In this document: piece after piece, positions 54,656-63,265 of the stretch | How the letters are laid out: every line of letters starts with the position of its first letter | Numbering within the stretch: position 1 is the first letter of the stretch | NCBI GenBank assembly: GCA_022774645.1 | Contig: JALFKQ010000026.1 | Span: 124,001-188,000, forward strand | Direction of reading: 5' to 3' | Source: Mycoplasmatota bacterium | GTDB taxonomy: Bacteria; Bacillota_I; Bacilli_A; RF39; UBA660 | Length of the DNA: 64,000 nucleotides | The notes under the pieces: model-generated | Seen by the model: only the letters and a program-made list of their open reading frames with translations | Told to the model about the DNA's origin: nothing | Databases searched by the model: none | Position numbers and translations under genes: made by a program

Positions 54656-55032
54656 TTAGCTTTTAACATAAAATTTTGTTAATGCTAGTACTGATCCAGA
54701 ATTTTTATACTTTTCTAAATCTTCTTCATTTTTAACGAGTACTTTAGTTACTACTGCTCCATCAAACATATATGATATATCTGCATTAGTTATATCAAAA
54801 CTACTAATATCTAATAAATCTAATCTTGTAGCTCTAAATGTTCCATCCATGTTAGTTACTTTTGGTGTGTGAAAGCTACTTAAATCTAGTGTTTCAATTT
54901 TGCTTTCCCTAAACATGCCACCTAGAGTTATAACATTTTTAATATATTTGGAAGTGCTATGATAACAAGTAAAGCAAGTATTGCTATTACTGCTAATAAT
55001 TCCACTAATGTAAATCCTTTTCTATTTTTCAT
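54656..55032 (-). pseudogene. Frameshifted prepilin with BspA-type leucine-rich repeats
   Basis: ATG 55032 opens a perfect type IV prepilin start: MKNRKG/FTLVELLAVIAI then LALLVIIALPNILK, with Gly at -1 and Glu at +5. It stops at TAA 54928-54930 after 34 codons. The other frame, from upstream of 54917 to 54656, encodes ITLGGMFRESKIETLDLSSF and ISSFDITNADISYMFDGA, BspA/DUF285 repeats. Adding one A to the A5 run (T5 at 54936-54940 on the plus strand) joins them as ...PNILKNVITLGGMF... So a pilin with a repeat domain, interrupted by one base. Mutation, phase switch or assembly error. Confidence 0.75.
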
Positions 55033-55078
55033 TACTGCCACTTATTTTATATAGAATTTTATCATATTTATATACAAT

Positions 55079-55103
55079 TAAAAAGGATTATATTTAATAA
55101 TCC
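55079..55103 (-). terminator. Terminator of divIVA
   Basis: GGATTAT / ATAATCC 7-bp stem with loop of 5, then TTTTTAATTG on the minus strand. Confidence 0.75.
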
Positions 55104-55104
55104 A

Positions 55105-55554
55105 TTAATATTTATTATCTATGTCACTAAAATCGACATTATCTATTTCTTCAATTACTTCTAGTTGATTTTCTATTATTTGTCTTAATCTTCTTTTTAA
55201 TACATTAGTATTTCTTTTTAATTGGTCTGCATGATTTTGAGCTTTTTCTGCTTTTAACAAGGCATCATTTATTATTCTACTAGCATTATGCCTTGCTTCT
55301 GTAATAAGAGCTTCTGCTTCTTTTCTAGCACTACTTTTGATTTGATCACCAGCAGTCTCAGCAGTGAATATTGCTCTATTCATAGAATCTTCTATTCTTT
55401 CATAATATTGTATTTTTTCTCTTAATACTTTATTTTGCTCTTCAGTTTTCTTACTTTTGTTAAGCAAAACCTCATAATTATTTATAATATCATCTATACA
55501 TTTCTGAACTTGATATTTGTCATAACCATGAAAAACTGTATTAAACTTTCTCAT
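55105..55554 (-). CDS. divIVA: Cell division / polarity protein DivIVA
   Basis: 149 aa. DivIVA senses negative membrane curvature and positions division and, in spore formers, chromosome-anchoring proteins. The N-terminal lipid-binding domain (FNTVFHGYDKYQVQKCIDDI, about 4-23) is followed by a long coiled coil (about 30-145), the family's usual plan. AGGTGA precedes the ATG. 31 bases after sepF on the same strand; sepF-divIVA is a conserved division cluster in Bacillota. Confidence 0.93.
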   Translation of the reverse strand: MRKFNTVFHGYDKYQVQKCIDDIINNYEVLLNKSKKTEEQNKVLREKIQYYERIEDSMNRAIFTAETAGDQIKSSARKEAEALITEARHNASRIINDALLKAEKAQNHADQLKRNTNVLKRRLRQIIENQLEVIEEIDNVDFSDIDNKY

Positions 55555-55585
55555 GCTTTCACCTCAAATATTTTATACTAATATA

Positions 55586-55981
55586 TTACCATTCGTTCAT
55601 TTCGTCTTTCTTACTTGCTTTTTTACTTTCCTCTTCTGAAATATTTCCTTCTATTTCAAATCCTTTTGGAGCACAAATAACAATGCCTGGACCTAATTTT
55701 TGCATAGTTCCTTCAATTGCATAAATTATTCCATTTAAAAAGTCCATTATTCTTTTTGATACATCGCTTGTTACTCTTTTAAAGTTTACTACTACTTGAT
55801 TGTTTGATTTTAAATAATCAGCAATTTGTTGAGCTTCTGAAAAAGCTCTTGGTTCAACTAGTATTGTTTTATTTTTAAATTCTTTATTATTACTTTTTTT
55901 AGTTGTTTCTTTTATTTCATAATCATTCACTTCTGTGTCTTCTTCTTCGCCAGTAAATATTTCTTTTAATTTGAATGCCAC
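55586..55981 (-). CDS. sepF: Cell division protein SepF
   Basis: 131 aa from GTG 55981, chosen because AAGGAGGA (55989-55996) is exactly spaced and the product then starts MAFKLKEIF, like family members; an ATG 14 codons upstream has no site. SepF anchors FtsZ filaments to the membrane. The N-terminal amphipathic helix, an acidic linker, and the SepF domain (ILVEPRAFSEAQQIADYLKS ... VVNFKRV ... AIEGTMQKLGPGIVICAPKG) are all present. Forms an operon with divIVA. Confidence 0.95.
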   Translation of the reverse strand: MAFKLKEIFTGEEEDTEVNDYEIKETTKKSNNKEFKNKTILVEPRAFSEAQQIADYLKSNNQVVVNFKRVTSDVSKRIMDFLNGIIYAIEGTMQKLGPGIVICAPKGFEIEGNISEEESKKASKKDEMNEW

Positions 55982-56104
55982 TTTATATTCCTCCTTATTA
56001 TTTATACAAATATATTTTAACATAAATATTTTTTAGTAGCAATAAATATTTCAAAAATAATAATAAATCAACATTATTATACAATAATATACAAAATTTT
56101 GATA

Positions 56105-56129
56105 GAAAAAAAGAGTTTTTTAGAACTCT
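56105..56129 (-). terminator. Terminator of glyS
   Basis: AGAGTT / AACTCT stem with a 6-base loop and T7 on the minus strand; overlaps the stop codon. Confidence 0.8.
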
Positions 56130-57493
56130 AATTTTTCAGTAATATAATCTTTTAATTCATCTAAGCTTAATGTTATTTGTTCCATTGTATCTCTATCTCT
56201 TATTGTAACTGTATTATTATTTATAGTTTCATCATCTACTGTTACACAGAATGGAGTTCCAACTACATCAGCTCTTCTATATCTTTTACCTATTGATCCA
56301 CTTTCATCGTAACTACACATAAAGTATTTTGAAAGATTTTTATATATTTCTAATGCTTTTTCATTGTGATATTTTTTTACTAGTGGAAGTACTGTTACTT
56401 TTATTGGAGCAAGGAAAGGATGTAATTTTAATACTTCTCTTTCTTCGTTATTTACCATATCTTTATGATAAGCATCACATAGTACTGTTAGGAATAATCT
56501 TTCAACGCCTAATGATGGTTCAACTACATAAGGAATATATTTTTCGTTTGTTTCTGGATCTAAGTATTCTAGATTTTCTTTACTATATTCCATATGTTTA
56601 CTTAAATCATAATTAGTTCTTGATGCGATTCCCCATAGTTCTCCCCATCCAAATGGGAATTTATATTCAATATCAGTAGTAGCATTACTATAAAAACTTA
56701 ACTCTTCTTTTTCGTGATTTCTTAATCTTAAGTTTTCTTCTTTAATGCCAAGACTTAATAAGAAATTCTTACAATATTCTTTATAATGTTTAAACCAATC
56801 TAATTCAGTACCTGGTTTACAAAAGAATTCTAATTCCATTTGATCAAATTCACGAACTCTAAATATAAAGTTACCTGGTGTTATTTCATTTCTAAATGAT
56901 TTACCTATTTGAGCAATACCAAATGGCAATTTAAGTCTCATACTTCTTTCAACATTCTTGAAGTTAACAAATATACCTTGAGCAGTTTCTGGTCTTAAAT
57001 ATACTGTATTTTTAGAATCTTCTGTAACTCCTTGAAATGTTTTGAACATTAAGTTAAAGTTTCTAATATCAGTAAAGTCTTCACTACCGCAGTTAGGGCA
57101 TTTAACATGATTTTCTCTTATATAATTGATTAATTCTTCATTATTAAATTTTCCAGCATCTTCAATTCCTAAGTCTTCTAAAAGTTTATCTGCTCTATGA
57201 CGAGTTTTACAATGCTTACAATCAATAAGTGGGTCACTAAATGTTTTTAAATGTCCACTTGCTTCCCAAGTTTTAGGATTCATAAGTATTGCACTATCAA
57301 GTCCTACATTATTAATATCTTCTTGAATAAATTTTTTAGTCCATGCGGCTTTAATATTGTTTTTTAATTCTACTCCTAGTGGTCCAAAATCCCAAGTATT
57401 AGCAAGTCCTCCATAAATTTCGCTTCCTTGGAATATATAACCATAATTCTTACAATAATTTGTAAGTTCTTCCATTGATATTTTGTTTTCCAT
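56120..57493 (-). CDS. glyS: Glycyl-tRNA synthetase, alpha2 type
   Basis: 457 aa. This is the single-chain dimeric class II enzyme found in mollicutes, some Bacillota, archaea and eukaryotes, not the alpha2beta2 GlyQS. Landmarks: [23 protein letters not shown] at the start (motif 1 region), [42 protein letters not shown] (motif 2) and the C-terminal anticodon-binding domain with [16 protein letters not shown]. Zinc-binding CPNC is present. The ATG shares one base with the upstream stop (TAATG). Controlled by the T-box at 58216-58352. Confidence 0.97.
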   Translation of the reverse strand: MENKISMEELTNYCKNYGYIFQGSEIYGGLANTWDFGPLGVELKNNIKAAWTKKFIQEDINNVGLDSAILMNPKTWEASGHLKTFSDPLIDCKHCKTRHRADKLLEDLGIEDAGKFNNEELINYIRENHVKCPNCGSEDFTDIRNFNLMFKTFQGVTEDSKNTVYLRPETAQGIFVNFKNVERSMRLKLPFGIAQIGKSFRNEITPGNFIFRVREFDQMELEFFCKPGTELDWFKHYKEYCKNFLLSLGIKEENLRLRNHEKEELSFYSNATTDIEYKFPFGWGELWGIASRTNYDLSKHMEYSKENLEYLDPETNEKYIPYVVEPSLGVERLFLTVLCDAYHKDMVNNEEREVLKLHPFLAPIKVTVLPLVKKYHNEKALEIYKNLSKYFMCSYDESGSIGKRYRRADVVGTPFCVTVDDETINNNTVTIRDRDTMEQITLSLDELKDYITEKLEF

Positions 57494-58215
57494 TAAAATC
57501 CCTCCATTTTCATTTGCAATTTCATTGCTGTTTCTCTTTCTAATCTTTCTTTTTCACATCTTTCATTGTGTTCTTCAATTTTTTTCATTATATCTTTATT
57601 TATAACAGCTACAATAACTCTTTTATTGTTTCCTACTAAATATACTCCATCTTCTATACCTTTATTCTCATGTGTTTCCATTGTTATTGTTTCACTTCCA
57701 AAAACATAATCTAAAAATTCTTCTATAAATGGTATTTCAAATTCTGTTAAATCTTTTCCAGTTTTAGATAAATTGAACTTTATTGTTCCCTCTCTAGTTA
57801 TACAATATGAACTTGTTTTACCATAATTTATCATTAAACTATATGTATTATTGCAATTGTTATACAGGAAAGCTCTTCTACTTTTGATATATTTTTCTAA
57901 TATTTTTGCTTTCATTTCTTCATCGGCTACATCATTTAAAATAAGAAGTCTACCTGGTTCTGTCCCGGCATATACAACATTTCCTCTTAATCTACTATAG
58001 TCATCAGATACATAACTAATTCTACTATAATCTAGGAATTGATCAACTATTAAGTTTTGTATTTCTTTATCAGTTTTGCCTCTTAGTTCATCACTGAATC
58101 TCGCCATAAGTGGTACTGTTTTAATTTCTTTTCCACTTATAACAGCTCTATCTTCTGAAATAGATATTGAATCATAACTATTTTGATCTAATTGTTTTAA
58201 ACCTTGTATTTTCAT
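57493..58215 (-). CDS. Unknown protein co-transcribed with glyS
   Basis: 240 aa from ATG 58215 with GGAGG 5 bases upstream. Soluble, mixed alpha/beta; the last 35 residues are a charged coiled coil ([20 protein letters not shown]). Pieces such as [26 protein letters not shown] and [23 protein letters not shown] look like strands of a nucleotide- or ligand-binding fold, but I recognise no family. As first gene of the T-box-controlled glyS operon, coupled to glyS by TAATG, it should be made when charged tRNA-Gly is scarce. A link to glycine or translation is an inference from this position. Confidence 0.8.
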   Translation of the reverse strand: MKIQGLKQLDQNSYDSISISEDRAVISGKEIKTVPLMARFSDELRGKTDKEIQNLIVDQFLDYSRISYVSDDYSRLRGNVVYAGTEPGRLLILNDVADEEMKAKILEKYIKSRRAFLYNNCNNTYSLMINYGKTSSYCITREGTIKFNLSKTGKDLTEFEIPFIEEFLDYVFGSETITMETHENKGIEDGVYLVGNNKRVIVAVINKDIMKKIEEHNERCEKERLERETAMKLQMKMEGF

Positions 58216-58352
58216 ATAAACCTCCAATAAATAAAAAAACTTCTAAAATATTTATAGGGGTCCATAAGGACGGTTCCACCCTATTTATTCTAGAAGAATC
58301 ACTCTTTAGTTATAGCCTCAGTGCTTTGCCATCACACTTTCATCGCTTACGA
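58216..58352 (-). promoter_or_regulatory. Short T-box leader of the glyS operon
   Basis: The T-box motif AGGGTGGAACCG (about 58271-58282) and a strong terminator (CTTCTAGAATA pairing with TATTTTAGAAG, inner ATAGGG/CCCTAT and GTCC/GGAC, then T7, ending near 58232) are clear. GGC in GATGGCAAAG is the expected glycine specifier with a following A. Only about 65 bases separate the predicted transcription start from the T-box motif, so Stem I must be far shorter than the usual about 100 bases. Confidence 0.88.
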
Positions 58353-58357
58353 GTTAT

Positions 58358-58386
58358 AGTTTAGCACAAAACCTTATTTATTTCAA
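58358..58386 (-). promoter_or_regulatory. Promoter of the glyS T-box transcript
   Basis: TTGAAA (58381-58386), 17-base spacer, TAAACT (58358-58363) with TG one base before it (extended -10) on the minus strand. Confidence 0.6.
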
Positions 58387-58389
58387 TAT

Positions 58390-58986
58390 TTATTTTACAT
58401 ATTCATCACAAGGAGCAAAAGTTTTTCTATGTTCTTTTATTATCCCATATTTTCTTATTGCTTCTATATGTTTTTTAGTACCATATCCTTTATTATGCTT
58501 AAAATCATATTCTGGATGTAGCTTGCCTAGTTCAACCATCATTCTATCTCTTGTTACTTTAGCAATTATTGATGCTGCTGCAATGCTTTCACTTTTAGCA
58601 TCTCCTTTTATAATTGATGTTTGTGGTATATCAATATCAAGCTTAACTGCATCAATAAGTAAATGTTCTGGTCTTACATTTAAATTATTAACAGCTTCAA
58701 TCATTGCTTTTTTAGTAGCATTTAATATATTTATTTCATCTATTACATCCTCACTTGATATTCCTATTCCAACTGAGATTGCATTTTCCATAATAACATC
58801 ATAAAGAAGCTCTCTTTTCTTTTCAGTTAACTTTTTAGAATCATTTATTCTTTCATCATAAAAATCTTTTGGTAATATTACTGCTGCTGTTACTACTGGA
58901 CCTACAAGTGGACCTCTACCTACTTCATCTATTCCTGCTATATAATTTATCCCATTATTATAAAGTTCTGTTTCAAATTCTTTCAT
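58390..58986 (-). CDS. rnhB: Ribonuclease HII
   Basis: 198 aa, family length. It cuts RNA in RNA-DNA hybrids and single ribonucleotides in [19 protein letters not shown] (about 18-33) carries the first acidic pair; DSKKLT (about 49-54), the Asp of [11 protein letters not shown] and [17 protein letters not shown] (about 134-150) follow with the remaining metal ligands. It directly follows the 58988 gene (gap of one base), so it is the last gene of a nudix-led operon. Confidence 0.96.
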   Translation of the reverse strand: MKEFETELYNNGINYIAGIDEVGRGPLVGPVVTAAVILPKDFYDERINDSKKLTEKKRELLYDVIMENAISVGIGISSEDVIDEINILNATKKAMIEAVNNLNVRPEHLLIDAVKLDIDIPQTSIIKGDAKSESIAAASIIAKVTRDRMMVELGKLHPEYDFKHNKGYGTKKHIEAIRKYGIIKEHRKTFAPCDEYVK

Positions 58987-58987
58987 T

Positions 58988-59488
58988 TTATACCTCTTTA
59001 CCGTTATTTAATTCTTCTATTTCAAATTCTTTAAATGCTTCGAGTATTTCTTGTGCAACTTTTTTATCTAAATTTTCTATTAATATTTTTTGAGCATTAT
59101 TTAGTGTTATTAGTATTTCATATTTAGTTTTATCATTTGTATTCATTCCGCCTAGTACTGCACCAGCTGTACCAAAAAAAGCATATCCTACTATTGCTGA
59201 TTTTAAATTAATATGTTCTTCCTCTTCATGCTTTCTTAATTCAAAAGTAAATATATCTTTATACTTTAAAACCATATAATTACTTATTACAGGTAACCAT
59301 ATTTTTCTATTATGTTTATCTAATATGAATAAACCATATATATTTTTATCTATTTGAAAATCTCTTAATATATCTATTTTCTTATATTCAACTTTTGATT
59401 TAAACAAACCACAATAATATTTTACTATATATGTTTCACCATTAGAAAAATCTAGTGTTTTGTAACTGTTTTTTAATCTTCCTTTCAA
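58988..59488 (-). CDS. Hypothetical protein upstream of rnhB
   Basis: 166 aa in the frame starting at TTG 59488, without a ribosome binding site. Beta-rich first half, a charged segment (RKHEEEEH), a small Gly/Ala-rich hydrophobic stretch ([19 protein letters not shown], about 110-128) and a helical end. Family unknown. The TTG overlaps the UGA of the preceding 49-aa frame (TTGA). Either it is made by coupled reinitiation, or the two frames were one gene that suffered a frameshift; the second reading is attractive because this product lacks a natural start. Confidence 0.65.
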   Translation of the reverse strand: MKGRLKNSYKTLDFSNGETYIVKYYCGLFKSKVEYKKIDILRDFQIDKNIYGLFILDKHNRKIWLPVISNYMVLKYKDIFTFELRKHEEEEHINLKSAIVGYAFFGTAGAVLGGMNTNDKTKYEILITLNNAQKILIENLDKKVAQEILEAFKEFEIEELNNGKEV

Positions 59489-59634
59489 TATTTTAACTTT
59501 ATGCTTTTTATTTGATACATTGATATAATCAAATTATCTAAGTTAATTGAATATTCTTTTTTATCTACTGATAAATGTATTTTTGATGCGAAAGAAACTG
59601 ATTCTTTATTACAATTATTTATTATAAGTCCCAT
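59485..59634 (-). CDS. Small 49-aa ORF upstream of the 58988 gene
   Basis: ATG 59634 follows GAGGTATCAT, a good ribosome binding site overlapping the nudix stop region. The product (MGLIINNCNKESVSFASKIH ...) is beta-like and ends in UGA overlapping TTG 59488. Together with the next frame it may be the N-terminus of a single protein of about 215 aa. Unknown family. Confidence 0.5.
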   Translation of the reverse strand: MGLIINNCNKESVSFASKIHLSVDKKEYSINLDNLIISMYQIKSIKLKY

Positions 59635-59645
59635 ATGATACCTCA

Positions 59646-60062
59646 TTATAATCTATCTTCTATTATTTTTATTATTGTATCTTGTACTGATCTCCAAGTG
59701 TTTTTTAAACTGTCATAACTTAAAGTATCTTCAACTTTGTTTAGTTGAGTCCATATAACATCGTGTGTATCTGTAGAATCATTATCACTTTTACCCTTAT
59801 CGATTGCAAAGAACATATAACAAACACAATTTTCTCCTTTTGGTGTAGTATATCTTTCAATATAAGGTTCATAGTCATTTATAATTTCAGCAATTCTTTT
59901 AGTTTCTTCTGCTGTTTCTCTTATAGCAGCTTCTTTTAATGATTCGCCTTTTTCAACATGTCCCTTTGGAAAAGAATAATCATTTTGCTTTTTTCTATAA
60001 ATTAATGAAATTTCTTTTGTTTCTATATTTATTAAGAAACAGCCCGCTTTTAAAGTTTCCAT
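59646..60062 (-). CDS. Nudix hydrolase
   Basis: 138 aa from ATG 60062 with AAAGGA upstream. Nudix enzymes hydrolyse nucleoside diphosphates linked to other groups. The box reads GHVEKGESLKEAAIRETAEE, which fits Gx5Ex7REUxEE, but the next Gly of the consensus is replaced (KRIAEI). Preceded by DYSFPK, as in Ap4A-type or general house-cleaning Nudix proteins. Substrate not predictable. First gene of the run nudix-49 aa-58988-rnhB. Confidence 0.93.
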   Translation of the reverse strand: METLKAGCFLINIETKEISLIYRKKQNDYSFPKGHVEKGESLKEAAIRETAEETKRIAEIINDYEPYIERYTTPKGENCVCYMFFAIDKGKSDNDSTDTHDVIWTQLNKVEDTLSYDSLKNTWRSVQDTIIKIIEDRL

Positions 60063-60102
60063 ATTATTTCCTTTCATATATTTTTAATTGATATTGCCTT
60101 TA

Positions 60103-60966
60103 CTATTTTACTCTAACAGTTTTTGAATAACTACCACAACTAATTGTATAATCTGTATATTCTGGATTGTTTTGATTGTAATATTGCATACCTTTTGATT
60201 TAGATATTTTTATATCACTATTAGTTGGAATATTTACTGTTTGTCCTTGCAATAACAAATTAGCTATATAATCAACATCACCACATGTACAAGAATACCC
60301 TTCTAGGTTATTACATATATTAACACTATCAAATGAAACTTCTTCACCATCTGGATAATATTTAAGCATTATAACAGATACACCATTGGAATTTGTAAAT
60401 TCATTATTAACTTCAATAAGTATTGTTAACAATTCTGTTTTATAATATTCGTTATTATCGTTTGTTATTTTTAAATCTAAATTAAAGAATGTAGAAATAT
60501 CTTCTTCTTTATAGCCTTTATCATTATAATATTCTAACATTTCATTATAATATTTCTTTAACTCTAATTTAAAACTATCTTCAATATTTACTTGGCTATC
60601 ATCTATAAGAGAAAAATCTTTTTTTAATAAATTGATATTTTCTTTTGTATACTTTTCTTTTTTATTTATAGTATCAGATTTAATATTAAGTTCAACATCA
60701 TATGAAAAATTGTTTTTATTTTTATTTGATAACATTAATTTAAAGATAAAATCAATATTAATATATTCTACACTAGAAATGTCATTCATTTCTTTTTCAA
60801 CACATTCGTTATTTATATCACATACTTTATATTTTGCAGACATTGTTTGCTTTGATACATTCATTTCGGTAAATGATAATGGTTCATTAATTTCTTCTTT
60901 TACTTTTGTTTTATCACAACCTGTTAAAAGCATTATTACCAATAATAAGCTAAATATTTTTTTCAT
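60103..60966 (-). CDS. Lipoprotein of unknown function
   Basis: 287 aa from ATG 60966 (AAGGA upstream). Signal peptide with lipobox LLTGC (Cys about 17) predicts membrane anchoring. The mature protein is polar and Asn/Lys/Asp-rich, with two regions of alternating strands and helices, and Cys pairs (VCDINNEC; ICNNLEGYSCTCGD; ISCGSY) that may form disulfides. The QGQTVNIPTNSDIKISKS stretch near the end is a possible LysM-like or ligand-binding turn, not certain. No close neighbours suggest a role. Confidence 0.75.
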   Translation of the reverse strand: MKKIFSLLLVIMLLTGCDKTKVKEEINEPLSFTEMNVSKQTMSAKYKVCDINNECVEKEMNDISSVEYINIDFIFKLMLSNKNKNNFSYDVELNIKSDTINKKEKYTKENINLLKKDFSLIDDSQVNIEDSFKLELKKYYNEMLEYYNDKGYKEEDISTFFNLDLKITNDNNEYYKTELLTILIEVNNEFTNSNGVSVIMLKYYPDGEEVSFDSVNICNNLEGYSCTCGDVDYIANLLLQGQTVNIPTNSDIKISKSKGMQYYNQNNPEYTDYTISCGSYSKTVRVK

Positions 60967-61019
60967 AATTTTCATCCTTATTTAATAAATTTTATATAAA
61001 TATTATATCATAATTAAAA

Positions 61020-61048
61020 AATAAAAATCATCCTTTTGGGATGACTTT
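61020..61048 (-). terminator. Terminator of clpB
   Basis: GTCATCC / GGATGAT stem with a short A/T loop, then TTTTTATTTTTT on the minus strand; overlaps the clpB stop codon. Confidence 0.75.
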
Positions 61049-63143
61049 AATTAATTTCTAATTCATTATTAATATAATCTACTGTAATAGTAGTGTTAGA
61101 TTTAATTTCATTATTGATAAGTTTTTTAGCTATTAATGTTTCTAGTTTATTATTAACAAGTCTTTTAAGTGGTCTTGCTCCATAATATTCATCATATCCA
61201 TTATCAATAAAGTAATTTTTAGCGGTTTCTGTTAGATTTATTTTTATATTTAAATCAATTAATCTGTGTTCTATTTCACTTATTATTTTATCTAATATTT
61301 CTTTTAGGTCTTCTTTAGTTAATTTATTAAATACTATTATTTCATCTAATCTATTAAGAAATTCTGGTCTAAAGTATTTATTTAATTCAGTTGTTACTTT
61401 GTCTTCTTCATTATCAATGATGTATTCACTACCTACATTTGATGTCATAATAATTATTGTGTTTTTAAAGTCTACTGTTCTACCATTTGAATCAGTAAGT
61501 CTTCCTTCATCAAGTATTTGTAATAATAAGTTTAAAACATCTGGATGTGCTTTTTCTATTTCATCAAACAATACTATTGAATATGGGTTTCTTCTTACTT
61601 TTTCTGTAAGTTGCCCACCTTCTTCATATCCTACATATCCAGGAGCTGCACCTATTAGTCTTGATACTGAATATTTTTCCATATATTCACTCATATCAAT
61701 TCTTACCATATGATGCTCATCATCAAATAGTTCATATGCAAGGCTTCTTGCTACTTCTGTTTTACCTACACCTGTTGGGCCTAAAAACATAAATGAACCA
61801 ATTGGCTTATTTGGATCTTTAATTCCACTTCTAGAACGAATAATAGCATCACTAACAAGTTTTAATGCTTTATCTTGACCTTTAACTCTCTTTTTTAGAT
61901 TTTCTTCTAAATGTAATATTTTATCTTTTTCGCTACTCATTAATTTTGAAATAGGAATGTTTGTCCATTTACTTATAACACCTGCGATATCATCACTTGT
62001 TACAGTATCAGATAAAATATTGTTATCACCTTTTTTAGAAAGTTCATCTAATTTCTTTTTTAATTCAGGTAATATTCCATTTTTAATTCTAGCGGCTGTT
62101 TCTAAATCATAATTATTTTCAGCTTGTTCAAATTCAAATGTATATTTAGAAATATCTGATTTAATTTTCTTTATAGACTCATTTATTTCTTTTTCTTCTT
62201 TCCATTTTGTATTTAATTCTTGTTCTTTGCCTTTTAATGTATAAAGTTCATTGTCTATTTTTTCTAATCTTTTTATAGAAAGTTCATCTTTTTCTTTTTT
62301 GATTGCTTCTTTTTCAACTTGCAAAGTTAAAATTTTTCTTGTGATTTTATCTAATTCAGTTGGAACACTATCCATTTGTACTCTTATTGTTGCACAAGCT
62401 TCATCAATTAAATCAATTGCTTTATCAGGCAAAAATCTGTCAGTTATATATCTGTTTGATAAAGTCGCAGCTGATACTAATGCTTTATCTTGAATTGTTA
62501 CTCCATGATATATTTCAAATCTTTCTTTTAAACCTCTTAGTATTGTAATTGTATCTTCTACAGTTGGTTCTGATATTGTAACTTTTTGAAATCTTCTTTC
62601 AAGAGCTCCATCTTTTTCGATATACATTCTATATTCATTAAGTGTTGTTGCTCCTATAACATGAATTTCGCCTCTTGCTAACATTGGTTTTAATATATTA
62701 CCTGTATCCATTGCTCCATCAACAGCACCTGTTCCTACTATTAAGTGAATTTCATCTATAAACATTATTAAATTGCCTTCACTCTTTTTGACTTCATCTA
62801 ATACTTTTTTAAGTCTTTCTTCAAATTCACCACGATATTTAGCACCAGCTATTAATGATGCCATATTTAATTCCCAAATAGTTTTATTTTTTAAACTTTC
62901 TGGTACATCACCTTTTACTATTCTTTGAGCAAGTCCTTCTACTATTGCAGTTTTACCTACTCCTGGTTCACCAATAAGTACTGGATTATTCTTAGTCTTT
63001 CTAGATAATATTCTAGTTATACTACGAATTTCTTCATCACGACCAATTATTGGATCTATTTTACGATCTTTAACCGCTTCATTTATATTACGACCATATT
63101 TTTCTAAAACATTTTCGTTTTCTTCATTATTCATATTAAACAT
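61047..63143 (-). CDS. clpB: Disaggregase ClpB, short form without N-domain
   Basis: 698 aa, against about 860 in most bacteria. ClpB pulls aggregated proteins apart with DnaK. It starts directly before the first AAA domain ([12 protein letters not shown] at about 28), so the mobile N-domain is absent, as in mycoplasmas. Walker A1 GEPGVGKT (58-65), Walker B1 FIDE (128-131), a coiled-coil M domain (about 265-370) which separates ClpB from ClpC, Walker A2 GPTGVGKT (455-462) and the second Walker B LFDEIEKA follow. An AAGGAGGT site is 7 bases before the ATG. Controlled by the CIRCE element at 63187-63213. Confidence 0.96.
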   Translation of the reverse strand: MFNMNNEENENVLEKYGRNINEAVKDRKIDPIIGRDEEIRSITRILSRKTKNNPVLIGEPGVGKTAIVEGLAQRIVKGDVPESLKNKTIWELNMASLIAGAKYRGEFEERLKKVLDEVKKSEGNLIMFIDEIHLIVGTGAVDGAMDTGNILKPMLARGEIHVIGATTLNEYRMYIEKDGALERRFQKVTISEPTVEDTITILRGLKERFEIYHGVTIQDKALVSAATLSNRYITDRFLPDKAIDLIDEACATIRVQMDSVPTELDKITRKILTLQVEKEAIKKEKDELSIKRLEKIDNELYTLKGKEQELNTKWKEEKEINESIKKIKSDISKYTFEFEQAENNYDLETAARIKNGILPELKKKLDELSKKGDNNILSDTVTSDDIAGVISKWTNIPISKLMSSEKDKILHLEENLKKRVKGQDKALKLVSDAIIRSRSGIKDPNKPIGSFMFLGPTGVGKTEVARSLAYELFDDEHHMVRIDMSEYMEKYSVSRLIGAAPGYVGYEEGGQLTEKVRRNPYSIVLFDEIEKAHPDVLNLLLQILDEGRLTDSNGRTVDFKNTIIIMTSNVGSEYIIDNEEDKVTTELNKYFRPEFLNRLDEIIVFNKLTKEDLKEILDKIISEIEHRLIDLNIKINLTETAKNYFIDNGYDEYYGARPLKRLVNNKLETLIAKKLINNEIKSNTTITVDYINNELEIN

Positions 63144-63171
63144 AATCTATACCTCCTTAGTTACCGAACAT

Positions 63172-63200
63172 ATTATACACCAAAAATTAGCACTTGTCAA
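63172..63200 (-). promoter_or_regulatory. Promoter of clpB
   Basis: TTGACA (63195-63200), 17-base spacer, TATAAT (63172-63177) on the minus strand: exact consensus in both hexamers. The -35 lies inside the CIRCE element. Confidence 0.9.
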
Positions 63201-63213
63201 TATAGAGTGCTAA
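63187..63213. promoter_or_regulatory. CIRCE operator (HrcA binding site)
   Basis: TTAGCACTT-N9-GAGTGCTAA: 9-bp arms with one mismatch to the consensus TTAGCACTC-N9-GAGTGCTAA. It overlaps the clpB -35, so HrcA binding would block the promoter under non-stress conditions. Confidence 0.95.
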
Positions 63214-63265
63214 TTTATTTTTAATATTTATTTAATTATAATCTTATGGTAATAATTCAATATTT

